Assembly (NCBI RefSeq): GCF_000374445.1
Contig: NZ_KB894450.1
Coordinates: 1 to 39,395 of the forward strand
Length of the DNA stretch: 39,395 nt
From: Actinokineospora enzanensis DSM 44649
Lineage (GTDB): Bacteria; Actinomycetota; Actinomycetes; Mycobacteriales; Pseudonocardiaceae
Direction of reading: 5' to 3'
Below the pieces are notes generated by a model. That model had not been told where the DNA came from. It did no database searches and was given only the letters and a program-made list of their open reading frames with translations. The translations under genes were made by a program, and so were the position numbers. Positions 1-8,013 of the stretch are shown here, piece by piece (the stretch's first letter is position 1; the number at the start of each line of letters is the position of its first letter).

Positions 1-180
1 GCAGCAGAAGGTCCAGAAGTCGAGCAGGAGGATCTTGCCGCGGAAGTCACCGAGATGCAGATCCTTGCCACCGGTGTTCAGCCAACCCCGGCCCACCAGC
101 TCGGGGGCACGGGACAGACGGCGGGGGTGTGCTGTGGTCACGGTGGCATCCAACACGAGGTTTGTGCCGTGGTATTCCAT
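1..180 (-). CDS. Thioredoxin-like / NHL-repeat family protein, N-terminal fragment (3' part outside window)
   Basis: Translating the minus strand from the ATG at 180 gives an open frame of 60 residues that runs off the left edge. It contains [15 protein letters not shown], a Leu/Asp-rich strand ([17 protein letters not shown]) and WTFCC. This is the start of a TlpA-like thioredoxin fold; the usual continuation is a C-x-x-C active site just beyond the edge. In known relatives (NHLRC2-like bacterial proteins) this domain is followed by NHL beta-propeller repeats. A role in thiol redox chemistry is inferred from the family only, because the propeller and the second cysteine are not visible. The gene is divergent from the antitoxin gene that starts 26 bases away. 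Confidence 0.75.
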   Translation of the reverse strand, partial: MEYHGTNLVLDATVTTAHPRRLSRAPELVGRGWLNTGGKDLHLGDFRGKILLLDFWTFCC

Positions 181-206
181 TCTCAGGATGTGAGGCGTAA
201 CCGAAC

Positions 207-491
207 GTGACGATGGGTACGAACGCGATGCCTGTCGGCGAAGCGAGAGAGCGGCCTGGCGAAGGTGTCTCCAGGGTTAGGGACGAACGAACTGTGATTA
301 CCTGGCGCGGCAAATCGGTCGCGGCGGTCGTCGCTATCGACGATCTCCGGCGCCTCGAAGCGGCGGAAGATGAAGCCGACCTCGTTGCAGCACAGGAAGC
401 AGTAGCCGCGGCCCAACCACGAGTGTCTCACCAGGACGTACTTGCTGCGTTCGGAGGCCGGACTGATGAGTATCGCGATCAGGCGCCGTGA
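207..491 (+). CDS. Phd/YefM-type antitoxin, apparently solitary
   Basis: A 94-residue protein. It has the Phd/YefM layout: [19 protein letters not shown] (DNA-binding first helix region), then [20 protein letters not shown], the typical strand-turn-helix 'G-K-x-x-A-V-V' signature, then an acidic helix rich in Ala/Glu that normally wraps a RelE/Doc-type toxin. The GTG at 207 is chosen because GAGG lies at 192-195; ATG at 213 or 228 are alternatives. No toxin gene follows: the frame ends at 491 and overlaps the tail of the convergent gene that ends at 479. The protein could still autorepress its promoter or act on a toxin elsewhere. The family call is fairly firm; the function is inferred. Confidence 0.7.
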   Translation: MTMGTNAMPVGEARERPGEGVSRVRDERTVITWRGKSVAAVVAIDDLRRLEAAEDEADLVAAQEAVAAAQPRVSHQDVLAAFGGRTDEYRDQAP

Positions 492-901
492 GTAGCCCAT
501 TCGGCGAAGAGCAAGTCGGCGTGGTGTTCGCGCATTCGGGTTACCTCGTGGATGGGGGCGTTTTTGGCCCAGGTTCCTGGATCGATCTGCACAAACCCGT
601 CAGCCGCAGCCTTGGCCTTGTCCGGCCCCAGGTAATACAACCCCACAGACCCCTCAGCCGTTATCCCCACAACCAAACACTCGTGCCCCGCATGGTCGAC
701 CCGAGTGGTGACCTCGTCCAACCGTTCCAAAGCGGCGACCGGCAACACCGCCTGCCAGCCACCAACAACCTGGCTGAACCGAGGATCCCCAGGGTCCACG
801 GCACAAGACAGCACAACCTGCCCACCCTCGGGATGAGTAGCGAAGAACTCCCGCCCATCCAACACCGCGACAACCCCGTTGCGAGGACGCTGGTAACTCA
901 T
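479..901 (-). CDS. Putative immunity protein 2 (paralogue of the 1527-1976 product)
   Basis: A 140-residue soluble protein starting MSYQRPRNGVVAVLDG. The ATG at 901 shares one base with the TGA of the upstream toxin-domain gene, so translation is probably coupled. It aligns by eye with the product of 1527-1976: R-x-G-x-x-A-V near the start, a V-V-L strand, D/N-P, G-G-W-x-A-x-L, G-H, G-(F)-x-Q-x-D, and a final V-x-E-x-x-x-x-H-x-D-L helix. This pairing with two homologous toxin domains suggests an immunity role, as in polymorphic toxin loci. I do not recognise the family, and there is no signal peptide or membrane segment. The stop lies inside the 3' end of the convergent antitoxin gene. Confidence 0.6.
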   Translation of the reverse strand: MSYQRPRNGVVAVLDGREFFATHPEGGQVVLSCAVDPGDPRFSQVVGGWQAVLPVAALERLDEVTTRVDHAGHECLVVGITAEGSVGLYYLGPDKAKAAADGFVQIDPGTWAKNAPIHEVTRMREHHADLLFAEWATHGA

Positions 902-1530
902 CACGTTCCCTTCAAGGGCACCCAAGCGCCCCCTTGCCACAGTGCGACCGGGTAGACCCCCTGCGCGGCGTGCGCCACGATCCGGGCGCCAGCAGGTATG
1001 ACACCGGGCTGTTTCCACCACTCCGGCAGTGCCCACTGGCCACCGGCGGTCAACCCGGTTCCGGTATATGGCCAAGGTGCGAACTCGGTGCGTACCGAGT
1101 TCGGGTCGACTCCCATGGCCAATGCCGCAGCAGTCATCGCATACCCGGATTCGCGGGCGTCTCCAGGAGCGCCGTAGGGAATCACATATCGGTCCGGATA
1201 AAGCGCTGGGAACTCCATTGTGTGGAGCACCGGCATGTCCGGATGGAATGGACTCCCCGCGTAATCCAAGCGGAAAGCCTGGAAATAGTCACGAGGCGCA
1301 CGGAGATGCACGCAGTCCTGAAGACGAGCGACCATCCCGCCCACGAAGCGGTAATCGAACGGTGGCAGTGCCCCGATCACACCCGCCGATATGTCCCCGC
1401 GCAGGTACCGATCCACCGACCCCGGAGTCAGCACCTTGACCAGCGGCGTGTCCGGTTCCAGCGTCACGATCGCGTGTACCCGGGCGACGAGTTCCCGTTC
1501 GTGCTGGGTGAGGTCGACCGAGCCGCTCAC
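901..1530 (-). CDS. Free-standing toxin-domain protein (second toxin cassette)
   Basis: A 209-residue protein beginning MSGSVDLTQHERELVARVH. The GTG at 1530 overlaps the TGA of the preceding gene (GTGA). Over nearly its whole length it matches residues 439-635 of the large toxin at 1973-3880: HER-x-L-x-AR, T-x-x-x-K-V, Y-L-x-G, V-G-G-x-V-A-R-x-Q-D, R-L-D-Y-x-G-x-P, H-T-x-E-F-P-A, G-A-P, V-N/D-P, W-P-Y-T-G-x-G, and a closing P-x-G-A-x-I strand. It lacks the WXG100 region and the linker, so it cannot be recruited to secretion by itself. Such orphan cassettes are known in polymorphic toxin loci, where recombination can swap them onto the full-length toxin. Catalytic activity is unknown. Confidence 0.65.
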   Translation of the reverse strand: MSGSVDLTQHERELVARVHAIVTLEPDTPLVKVLTPGSVDRYLRGDISAGVIGALPPFDYRFVGGMVARLQDCVHLRAPRDYFQAFRLDYAGSPFHPDMPVLHTMEFPALYPDRYVIPYGAPGDARESGYAMTAAALAMGVDPNSVRTEFAPWPYTGTGLTAGGQWALPEWWKQPGVIPAGARIVAHAAQGVYPVALWQGGAWVPLKGT

Positions 1531-1976
1531 GTGCGTACCCCGAAGGTCTGGTCGCGCCAGCGGTTGAAGGCGAGGTCTCGTTGCACCTCGTGCACGTCGG
1601 CCAGTTCCGAGACCGACACCTCGCGCTGGTACTCGTACTTGTCGACCTGGGTGAAGCCGTTTTCCGAGGCCCAACCACCATTGTCATCGGCGTAGGTGAC
1701 GGCGGCAGTCCCGGCAGTCACCAAGTCGATCGCGACCCGGTGGCCCTGCCAGCGGGCGTAGGTCCGGGCCGTGTAGACGCGGTCGCACTGTTGGGACGTC
1801 AGTTGGGCTACCCAGCCGCCGTAGCGGTCGTGCCAGGTGAACAGGGTGGCGTCCGGGTTGTCGGACTGGCGGGTCTTGAGTACGACCCGGTCGTCGTTCG
1901 GCGAGTAGGTGCACGGGTGTGTCACGCCGCGCACCACGGCGTACTGGCCGGAACGGGGGCCGGTGTAACCGGTCAC
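1527..1976 (-). CDS. Putative immunity protein 1
   Basis: A 149-residue soluble protein starting at GTG 1976 (VTGYTGPRSGQYAVVRG). An upstream GTG at 1988 is possible, but 1976 gives the same GTGA overlap with the toxin stop that is seen at other junctions of this operon. The position directly after the toxin gene, small size, lack of a signal sequence and paralogy to the 479-901 product support an immunity role. Recognisable features are a GGW-x-A-Q-L strand, several aromatic residues in short strands, and a C-terminal helix (SVSELADVHEVQRDLAF). The fold is unassigned. If the toxin acts in the cytoplasm this protein would bind and block it there; this is inference from gene order. Confidence 0.6.
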   Translation of the reverse strand: MTGYTGPRSGQYAVVRGVTHPCTYSPNDDRVVLKTRQSDNPDATLFTWHDRYGGWVAQLTSQQCDRVYTARTYARWQGHRVAIDLVTAGTAAVTYADDNGGWASENGFTQVDKYEYQREVSVSELADVHEVQRDLAFNRWRDQTFGVRT

Positions 1977-3880
1977 GGAGTCACCCACCCCAGCACACTG
2001 TCATATACCGCGACGACGACCTTGTTGCCCGCCGCGTCGTAGCGGTTGATCGTGGCGCCGTCGGGCAGTGGGAGCCGGTCGGTCATCTTGAACTCCGGTA
2101 CGCCCATGGTCGGGTGGGCGGTGACGCCCGCGCCGGTGTACGGCCAGTCGTTGATGGACGGTGTGTAGCGGTCGGGGTTGACGCCCGCGTTCTCGACCGA
2201 GTGGAGCATGTCGTCGCGGGCGGCGAGGACGCGGGGGTCGGTGGCGGGCAGGTCGTGCGGGACCGAGGGGGCGCCGACCGGGGTCTGGTAGAGGCTCGCG
2301 TCCGAGGCCGGGAACTCCAGGGTGTGGATGTTCGGCTGGTTGACGTCGTAGGGCGTGCCGACGTAGTCGAGGCGGTTGCCGTTGATCAGGTCGGCCGGGT
2401 TGTTCAGCACGCCCGCGTCCTGGTGCCGGGCGACGAACCCGCCGACGTCGGTGTAGCTGCCGTCGAGGTACTTGCTGACCGTGCCGTCCGGGATGACCTT
2501 CTGCATCAGTGTGCCGTCGCCGACCGTGACCTCGTTCATGGCGCGGGCCATCAGGTCCCGCTCGTGCGGGGTCAGCGCGCCGGAGCCGGGCACGTTGCCT
2601 GGGGTCGGGTCGGTGCCGAGCTTGTCCATGGCGCCCTTGAAGTCCGCCCACTCCTGGTCGGTGAACTTGCCGCGGACGCTGTCCATCCAGTGTGGACCGG
2701 AACTGCCGGGCGCGTGCGGGGTGGTCGGGGTGGCGCCACCGCCGCCGGGTGGGGTCGCGGCCGACGTGGGCGGTGTGGTGACCGGTGGGGTGGCCGCGGC
2801 GGATGGTGCCGTGGGGGTGGCTGACGACGGTGTCGTGGGCGTGGCAGGCGGGTCGACCACCGTCGGGACGGCCGACGACGGCGTGGTCGACGGGGACGCG
2901 GCGCCGCTCGGCGTCGTCGTGGTGGACGGTGCGTCCGGGGTGGTGTGCGGAGTCAGCGCCGGATCCGCCGCCCCGGATGGAGTAGCGCTGGTCGACGGCG
3001 CGGCGGGCGTGTCCGGGGTGGACAGGTGTGGCTCGTGCGCGGTCGGCGCGTCCACGTGGCTCGGCGCCGAGCGGACCGTGCTGGGCGCGTTCGGCGTGTC
3101 CGCGCCGCGGCTCGCGGTGCGCAACTTGCCCAGGCCGGACTTGATGTCCTCCCAGATCTTGGCCAGCCGGGCCATGATCGGCCGCAGCTTCTCCACCGAC
3201 CGGGTTAGCTTGGTGATCACGTCGGTGATCCGGCCGACCCACTTGGAGATCAGCGTGGCCACCGAGGCGACCACGTGCGGGGTGGCCAGGCCGAGCGTCA
3301 GGCCCTCCTCCGCCAGCCACTGCGGCAGCCGGGCCAGCAGCGTGGAGATGCACTCGGCGACCAGGTCGCGGACGATGCCGCGGACCGCGCCGACCAGCAC
3401 CCCGACCACCTCGACGACCGTGCCGATGGTGCCTGCGCCGCTGGCGGCCGCGGTGATGTGCTCGCCCTGCGCCTTGGCGTTGGACCGGTAGGCGTCGGCG
3501 GCCGGGCCGGACCAGCCCGCGGTGCCGTTGGTGACCTCGGTGCCCAGGTCGGTGGCGACGCCGCCGAGCGACTGGGACACGTTCTTCCAGGTCTGCGCGT
3601 AGGCGGCGATCTGGTCGGCGTCGCCTGCCAGCCAGTTCAGCGCGTCCCGCAGCGGCTTGACCTGCTCGATCACCCAGGACACCGCGTACTGGCCGAGGGT
3701 GCCGATCGGGTCCAGGGTCAGCGACAGGATCTCCAGCCCGCCGCCCACCGCGCCAAGGCCGCCCTCGACCCAGGACCCGTCCTGCACGCCGTGGTAGATG
3801 TCGGCGGCGGACTCGACCAGGCCGATGCCGGTGTAGCTCTGCGTGGAGTCCTGCCGTTCGGCGACCAGCGGGTTGCTCAC
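1973..3880 (-). CDS. WXG100-type polymorphic toxin with Pro/Thr linker and unassigned C-terminal toxin domain
   Basis: A 635-residue protein. Residues 1-60 contain a hydrophobic Gly-rich stretch (GGLGAVGGGLEIL). Residues of about 70-150 are helical with a W-S-G turn (TAGWSGPAADAYRS), the hallmark of WXG100-like type VII secretion substrates. Further amphipathic helices reach about residue 260. A low-complexity linker of Pro, Thr, Ser and Ala covers roughly 265-395, followed by a C-terminal domain at about 400-635 that recurs as a separate gene at 901-1530. This layout (secretion domain, flexible linker, variable tip, adjacent immunity gene) is that of contact or secreted polymorphic toxins. 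The GTG at 3880 overlaps the TGA of the EspC-like gene. The toxin activity could not be assigned; no HNH, TNT or Ntox motif was recognised. Confidence 0.75.
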   Translation of the reverse strand: MSNPLVAERQDSTQSYTGIGLVESAADIYHGVQDGSWVEGGLGAVGGGLEILSLTLDPIGTLGQYAVSWVIEQVKPLRDALNWLAGDADQIAAYAQTWKNVSQSLGGVATDLGTEVTNGTAGWSGPAADAYRSNAKAQGEHITAAASGAGTIGTVVEVVGVLVGAVRGIVRDLVAECISTLLARLPQWLAEEGLTLGLATPHVVASVATLISKWVGRITDVITKLTRSVEKLRPIMARLAKIWEDIKSGLGKLRTASRGADTPNAPSTVRSAPSHVDAPTAHEPHLSTPDTPAAPSTSATPSGAADPALTPHTTPDAPSTTTTPSGAASPSTTPSSAVPTVVDPPATPTTPSSATPTAPSAAATPPVTTPPTSAATPPGGGGATPTTPHAPGSSGPHWMDSVRGKFTDQEWADFKGAMDKLGTDPTPGNVPGSGALTPHERDLMARAMNEVTVGDGTLMQKVIPDGTVSKYLDGSYTDVGGFVARHQDAGVLNNPADLINGNRLDYVGTPYDVNQPNIHTLEFPASDASLYQTPVGAPSVPHDLPATDPRVLAARDDMLHSVENAGVNPDRYTPSINDWPYTGAGVTAHPTMGVPEFKMTDRLPLPDGATINRYDAAGNKVVVAVYDSVLGWVTP

Positions 3881-4185
3881 CGCGCACCGCCCGCGAACGG
3901 CTGGGTGTTGGCGTGCTCGGTGTTGCCGTAGGAGCCCGCGGTGGCGCGGACGCCGTCGGCGGTGGCGCCCATGGTGGTCGCGGACTCGCGGATGGACGCC
4001 ACCCCCGGGTCGCTCACCGCGTGCACGATCGGCACGAAGAACTGGCAGATCACCCCGTACGCCTGGTCGCCGAGGTGGACCTGGTTCGCCGCGTCGAGCG
4101 CCTGGTCGAGGCGGTCGCCGAGGTTGTCGAGCCTGCTGGCGTGCGCGCCCAGCTCGTCGATGAGGACGCCGTATCCGTCGGGCAC
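3877..4185 (-). CDS. EspC-like type VII secretion-associated protein
   Basis: A 102-residue helical protein (MPDGYGVLIDELGAHASRLD) with heptad-like hydrophobic spacing and a conserved-looking Y-G-x-x-x-x-F/I core (QAYGVICQFFVPIV). This resembles the ESX-1 EspC/DUF2580 family. These small proteins are co-secreted with, or act as helical partners for, WXG100 proteins. Start GTG 4185 has GAGGAG eight bases upstream. It overlaps the downstream toxin start by four bases, so the two products are probably made in equal amounts and may pair. The family call rests on size, helical pattern and neighbourhood. Confidence 0.65.
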   Translation of the reverse strand: MPDGYGVLIDELGAHASRLDNLGDRLDQALDAANQVHLGDQAYGVICQFFVPIVHAVSDPGVASIRESATTMGATADGVRATAGSYGNTEHANTQPFAGGAR

Positions 4186-4218
4186 CGAGGGACTCCTCGC
4201 GGTCGGTCCGGGCTGCGG

Positions 4219-4770
4219 TCAGCTCAGGAAGGGGCCGCCCCAGGGCTCTTCATCGTCATCGTCCCTGGTGGAGCGGCGCGGGCGGGTCTGGTGGGACTGG
4301 TCGGGGTGGCGCTCGTCGTCGCCGTCGAGGTCGCGACCCAGCCGCATCTCCTCGACGGTGACCGCGTTGGGACGTTCCGGTTCCGGCTCCGGTTCCGGGA
4401 ATCTCCGCCGGTACGAGTCCACCACGGCGGCGACCGTGCCGGGGTCGTCGCCGACGGTCCGCTGCATGACCTCCGCGACCCGGTCGGTGATCCGCGCCTG
4501 GGCCCGGCGCATGGTGGCAAGCACCAGGTCCGCCAGCTCGGCGCCGGGCAGTTCCCGGGACCGGTCGCTGATCCGCAGGTCGGTCACGGTGCCGGTGGCG
4601 TCCACGGTCACCGACACCACGTCGTCGCGCGAGGACTCGGTGACGGCCACGCCCGCGACCTCGGTCTGCATCTCCTGGTAGCGCTCGGCCTTCGCGGCCA
4701 CGTCGGCCGACCAGCGGCGCAGTTCCTGTTCGGTCCGGAATCCGTCCGCACCGAATGACGGCTGGCTCAC
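4219..4770 (-). CDS. YbaB/EbfC-like protein of a type VII secretion substrate operon
   Basis: A 183-residue protein from GTG 4770 (GGGAG six bases upstream); an in-frame GTG at 4815 would add 15 residues but lacks a ribosome site. Residues of about 15-115 show the YbaB/EbfC pattern: a long N-terminal helix, a strand hairpin (VVSVTVDATGTVTDLRIS), then a second helix (ADLVLATMRRAQARITDRV). The C-terminal third is low complexity with Glu-Pro repeats and an Asp/Glu cluster (RDDDDEEPWGGPF). YbaB-like proteins of this type commonly precede EspC/WXG100 genes in actinobacteria. Whether they bind DNA or act as chaperones there is not settled. It is probably the first gene of the toxin operon; a 33-base gap separates it from the EspC-like gene. 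Confidence 0.7.
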   Translation of the reverse strand: MSQPSFGADGFRTEQELRRWSADVAAKAERYQEMQTEVAGVAVTESSRDDVVSVTVDATGTVTDLRISDRSRELPGAELADLVLATMRRAQARITDRVAEVMQRTVGDDPGTVAAVVDSYRRRFPEPEPEPERPNAVTVEEMRLGRDLDGDDERHPDQSHQTRPRRSTRDDDDEEPWGGPFLS

Positions 4771-4858
4771 CACGCGCTCCCGCTGCTCGTTCCGACTGCG
4801 CGGCACAGTGTCCACGAAGGAGCGCGGCTTGTCAGGCGGTCGCCGCGATCGGCCCCGG

Positions 4859-5986
4859 TCACCAGGCGGGGTACCGCTCCCGCCAGGTCGGGTCCTCCAG
4901 CGGGTTGGCGGGGCTGAACTCGACCAGCGCGTCCCGGCCGAGCCGCTCCATCACCTCGCGCAGCTCCAGCTCGGCCAGCCAGCCCGGGGGCACCGCGGGC
5001 AGGCCGTGCACGGCGCCCAGCAGGTTGCCGCAGATGGCCCCGGTGGAGTCACTGTCACCGGAGTGGTTGACCGCCAGCCGCAGCCCGTCCGCGAGGTCGT
5101 CGGCGACCAGCGCCGCGCACACCCCGATGGCCAGCGCCTCCTCGCCGATCCAGCCGCCGCCGAGCGACTCCAGCTGTTCCGGGGTGGGCCTGCCGCGCTC
5201 GGCCAGGTCGACCGCGGCGTCCAGGGCGGCCACCGTCTCCTCGGACTCCTCCCAGGTGACCAGTTCGGCGCGGACCTCGGCCAACGCGGTGGGCAGGTCG
5301 GCGCCGTCGAGCAGCCGGTGCACCACGAACGCCAGCGCGCCCGCGGACAGGAAGCCGGTCGGGTGGCCGTGGGTGAGCGCGCCCGCCTGGGCGGCGACCA
5401 CGAAGCAGTCCAGCGGGTCCTCCGACCACAGCGCGCACGGCGCCGCCCGCATCACCGCGCCGCAGCCCTTGGAGTTGTTGATCCGCCGGGAGAGCAGGCC
5501 GCGCTCGGCGCCGTCGGCGAAGCCCTTGAGCGCGGTGAGCACGGTCGCGCCGGGGGCCCGCCGGTGGTGCAGCTCGGGCACCCGCACCAGCCAGCCGTCC
5601 GGTTCGGCCTCCATCGCGTATGAGCCGCCCGCGCGGTGCCACGGGGTGCCCTGGGTGTGGTACCAGCGCTGGTAGGCGTGCTGCAGCACGGAGCCGGGCT
5701 GCTGCTCGAAGAACATCAGCCGCTTGCCGACGTGGCCACGGATCATCGCCTCCGCGGTGAACAGCGTCATCTGGGTGTCGTCGGTGATCCGGCCGCGGCC
5801 GCCGTAGGCGGGGGTGTAGTCGGTGAGGCCGTCGGCGCCGAACCGGGTCCGGATCTCGGCCAGCGACAGGAACTCGACCGGGGCGCCGAGGGCGTCGCCG
5901 ACCGCGCCCGCGAGCAGGCAGCCGAGCCAGCGATCGGCGGGAATCACGCGTTCGTAGGGGAGATCACCGTCCACGCTGGGCAACAC
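4859..5986 (-). CDS. ADP-ribosylglycohydrolase family protein
   Basis: The frame is open from 6211, but codon bias and family length favour a start near GTG 5986 (or 5974), giving about 375 residues. The domain starts at DRWLGCLLAGAVGDALGAP. Metal ligands expected for the DraG/ARH family are visible: TDDTQMT in the first half and NHSGDSDSTGAICGN near the C-terminus. The enzyme should remove ADP-ribose from a protein, nucleic acid or small molecule using a two-Mg centre. It ends 88 bases upstream of the YbaB-like gene on the same strand, so it may be cotranscribed with the toxin operon. That would make sense if the toxin were an ADP-ribosyltransferase, which is not shown. The precise start is uncertain because no clear ribosome site is visible. 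Confidence 0.85.
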   Translation of the reverse strand: MLPSVDGDLPYERVIPADRWLGCLLAGAVGDALGAPVEFLSLAEIRTRFGADGLTDYTPAYGGRGRITDDTQMTLFTAEAMIRGHVGKRLMFFEQQPGSVLQHAYQRWYHTQGTPWHRAGGSYAMEAEPDGWLVRVPELHHRRAPGATVLTALKGFADGAERGLLSRRINNSKGCGAVMRAAPCALWSEDPLDCFVVAAQAGALTHGHPTGFLSAGALAFVVHRLLDGADLPTALAEVRAELVTWEESEETVAALDAAVDLAERGRPTPEQLESLGGGWIGEEALAIGVCAALVADDLADGLRLAVNHSGDSDSTGAICGNLLGAVHGLPAVPPGWLAELELREVMERLGRDALVEFSPANPLEDPTWRERYPAW

Positions 5987-6276
5987 TAGTGCGCCGGGGG
6001 TGCCGTCGTGGCGGTTCGTGGGCGGGGCGATGGTGGTGTCGGGCACGGCGGCGGGCCCGGCCGGTCGGCGGGAATTGGTCGTGGCCGAACACCCCGAATG
6101 GCGGAGTTCACCCGCTCGGATCCGATCCGCGCGAGTGCCGACCACCCCGGTATGCGCGGTAGCGGTCGCTTTCAAACCGATACCTGAAACTGACCCGGAC
6201 ACGTATCGCATTCAGGGACACCCGATGGCAGGATGCGGGCACTCGGTTCGACACAATCGCTACGAGGAGTGACGCC

Positions 6277-7092
6277 GTGTTCCGTCGATCCATCCCCCGG
6301 ATGGCCGCTATTCTCCCGGCTCTCGCACTCGCGGTAACCGCCACGGGATGCGGGTCCAAGGGCGGCGCCCCCTCGAACACCGGATCCGCCCCGGCCGGTG
6401 TGCAGCTCGTCAATGCGGGCAAGCTGACCACCTGCACCGGTCTGCCCTACAAGCCCTTCGAGTACGAGGAGGGCGGCAAGGTGATCGGCTTCGACGTCGA
6501 CCTGATGGACATCGCGGCCAAGAAGCTGGGCGTCACCCAGGACATTGTGGACACCCCGTTCGACGGCATCCAGTCCGGTGTGGACCTCAACTCCGGCAAA
6601 TGCGATATCGCCGCAGCCGGTATGACGATCACCGACGTGCGCAAGCAGAACTTCGACTTCTCCGACCCCTACTTCGACGCCACCCAGGCACTGGTGGTCA
6701 AGAAGGGCGGCGCCACCGACATCCCCCAGCTCAAGGGCAAGAAGCTGGGCTACCAGAACGGCACCACCGGCCAGGAGTACGCGCAGAAGAACGGCGACGG
6801 CGTCGAACTGGTCAACTTCGAGGATCTCGGCCTGATGCTGAACGCGGTGGAGACCGGTCAGGTCGACGCGGGCATCAACGACAACGGTGTGCTCTACGAC
6901 TGGGTGAAGGACCACGGCGACTTCGCGGTGGTCAAGGAGTTCGACACCGGCGAGAAGTACGGCATCGGCGTGAAGAAGGGCAACGACGCGCTGCTCAAGG
7001 TGATCAACGAGGCGATCGCCGAGGCGAAGTCGAGCGGTGACTACGAGAAGTTCTACGTGAAGTGGTTCGGCAAGAAGCCGGGCGAGAAGTAA
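6277..7092 (+). CDS. Polar amino acid ABC transporter substrate-binding lipoprotein
   Basis: A 271-residue family-3 solute-binding protein. Start GTG 6277 follows GAGGAG at 6264-6269. A signal peptide with Arg residues and an Ala/Leu core ends in the lipobox VTATGC (Cys25), so the mature protein should be anchored to the outer face of the membrane. Characteristic stretches are [20 protein letters not shown] and [20 protein letters not shown], which form the amino-acid-binding cleft; GTTGQEYAQ and VDAGINDNG belong to lobe 2. Glutamate, glutamine or another polar or basic amino acid is the likely ligand. It heads a three-gene importer operon. Confidence 0.92.
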   Translation: MFRRSIPRMAAILPALALAVTATGCGSKGGAPSNTGSAPAGVQLVNAGKLTTCTGLPYKPFEYEEGGKVIGFDVDLMDIAAKKLGVTQDIVDTPFDGIQSGVDLNSGKCDIAAAGMTITDVRKQNFDFSDPYFDATQALVVKKGGATDIPQLKGKKLGYQNGTTGQEYAQKNGDGVELVNFEDLGLMLNAVETGQVDAGINDNGVLYDWVKDHGDFAVVKEFDTGEKYGIGVKKGNDALLKVINEAIAEAKSSGDYEKFYVKWFGKKPGEK

Positions 7093-7170
7093 GTCGATTC
7101 GCGAGGGGCGGCCGGTCGGCCGGTAATCCGCCGACCGGCGCCCCGCCACTTCCAGGGGAGTATCCGCAAC

Positions 7171-8013
7171 ATGGCCATGAGCAAGCGAAAGCGCACGCGG
7201 GTGATTCGCGTGGTGCAGTACGCGGTCCTCGTCGTCGTGGTCGCCGGGTTCGCGGCGACGGCCGACTGGGGCAGGCTCGCCGACGCCTTCTTCGACCTCG
7301 ATGTCGCCTCGGGAATGTTCCCGGACGTCATCACCGTGGCGCTGGTGAACACCCTGATCTACACCGGACTCGGGTTCGGTTTCGGCCTGGTGGTCGGGCT
7401 GGTGCTGGCGCTGATGCGGCTGTCCGGGGTGCCCGCCTACCGCTGGCTGGCGGGCATCTACATCGAGTTCTTCCGCGGTCTGCCCGCGCTGCTGGTCATC
7501 CTGGCCATCGGCAGCGGCATCCCGCTGGCCTTCCCGGGCACCAACCTCGACCGGTACGTCTCGATCATGATCGCGCTGGGCATCGTGGCCTCGGCGTACA
7601 TGGCCGAGACCATCCGGGCGGGCATCCAGGCGGTGCCAAAGGGCCAGGTGGAGGCGGCCCGCTCGCTGGGCATGTCCAGCGGCCGGGCGATGCTGTGGAT
7701 CGTCGTCCCGCAGGCGTTCAAGATCATCCTGCCGCCGTTGACCAACGAGCTGATCCTGCTCACCAAGGACTCCTCGCTGGTGCTGTTCCTCGGCTCCAGC
7801 CAGCTGCAGTACGAGCTGACCCAGTTCGGCCGCACCGAGCTCAACCAGTCCCGCAGCCTGACCCCGGTGCTGGTGGCAGGCATGTGCTATCTGATCATCA
7901 CGATTCCGCTGTCCTACCTGTCCCGGTACCTGGAGCGGCGTACCGGCGGTACCCGGATCCGCTCCGCGGAGGCGACCGAGATCGTCGACACCGAGCTGGA
8001 GGCGACCAAGTGA
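7171..8013 (+). CDS. Polar amino acid ABC transporter permease
   Basis: A 280-residue membrane protein starting at ATG 7171 with AGGGGAG at 7154-7160. The first transmembrane helix ([16 protein letters not shown]) is followed by a periplasmic segment and about four more helices. The cytoplasmic EAA loop is clear ([20 protein letters not shown]), where the ATPase docks. [11 protein letters not shown] and the early [11 protein letters not shown] segment are typical of the HisM/GlnP permease family. One permease gene is present, so the channel is probably a homodimer. The stop overlaps the ATPase start by four bases. Confidence 0.92.
   Translation: MAMSKRKRTRVIRVVQYAVLVVVVAGFAATADWGRLADAFFDLDVASGMFPDVITVALVNTLIYTGLGFGFGLVVGLVLALMRLSGVPAYRWLAGIYIEFFRGLPALLVILAIGSGIPLAFPGTNLDRYVSIMIALGIVASAYMAETIRAGIQAVPKGQVEAARSLGMSSGRAMLWIVVPQAFKIILPPLTNELILLTKDSSLVLFLGSSQLQYELTQFGRTELNQSRSLTPVLVAGMCYLIITIPLSYLSRYLERRTGGTRIRSAEATEIVDTELEATK

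Noticed and set aside
1973..2566. Calling the toxin tip a TNT (NAD glycohydrolase) or ADP-ribosyltransferase
   Set aside because: The end of the domain (P-x-G-A-x-I-x-R-Y) loosely recalls TNT, but the expected core motifs are missing and no R-S-E or H-Y-E triad could be fixed.
1919..3491. Long plus-strand open frames antisense to the toxin gene
   Set aside because: They are Val/Gly/Ala/Arg-rich shadows of high-GC coding sequence; the minus-strand frame has the WXG100, linker and tip organisation and tight operon overlaps.
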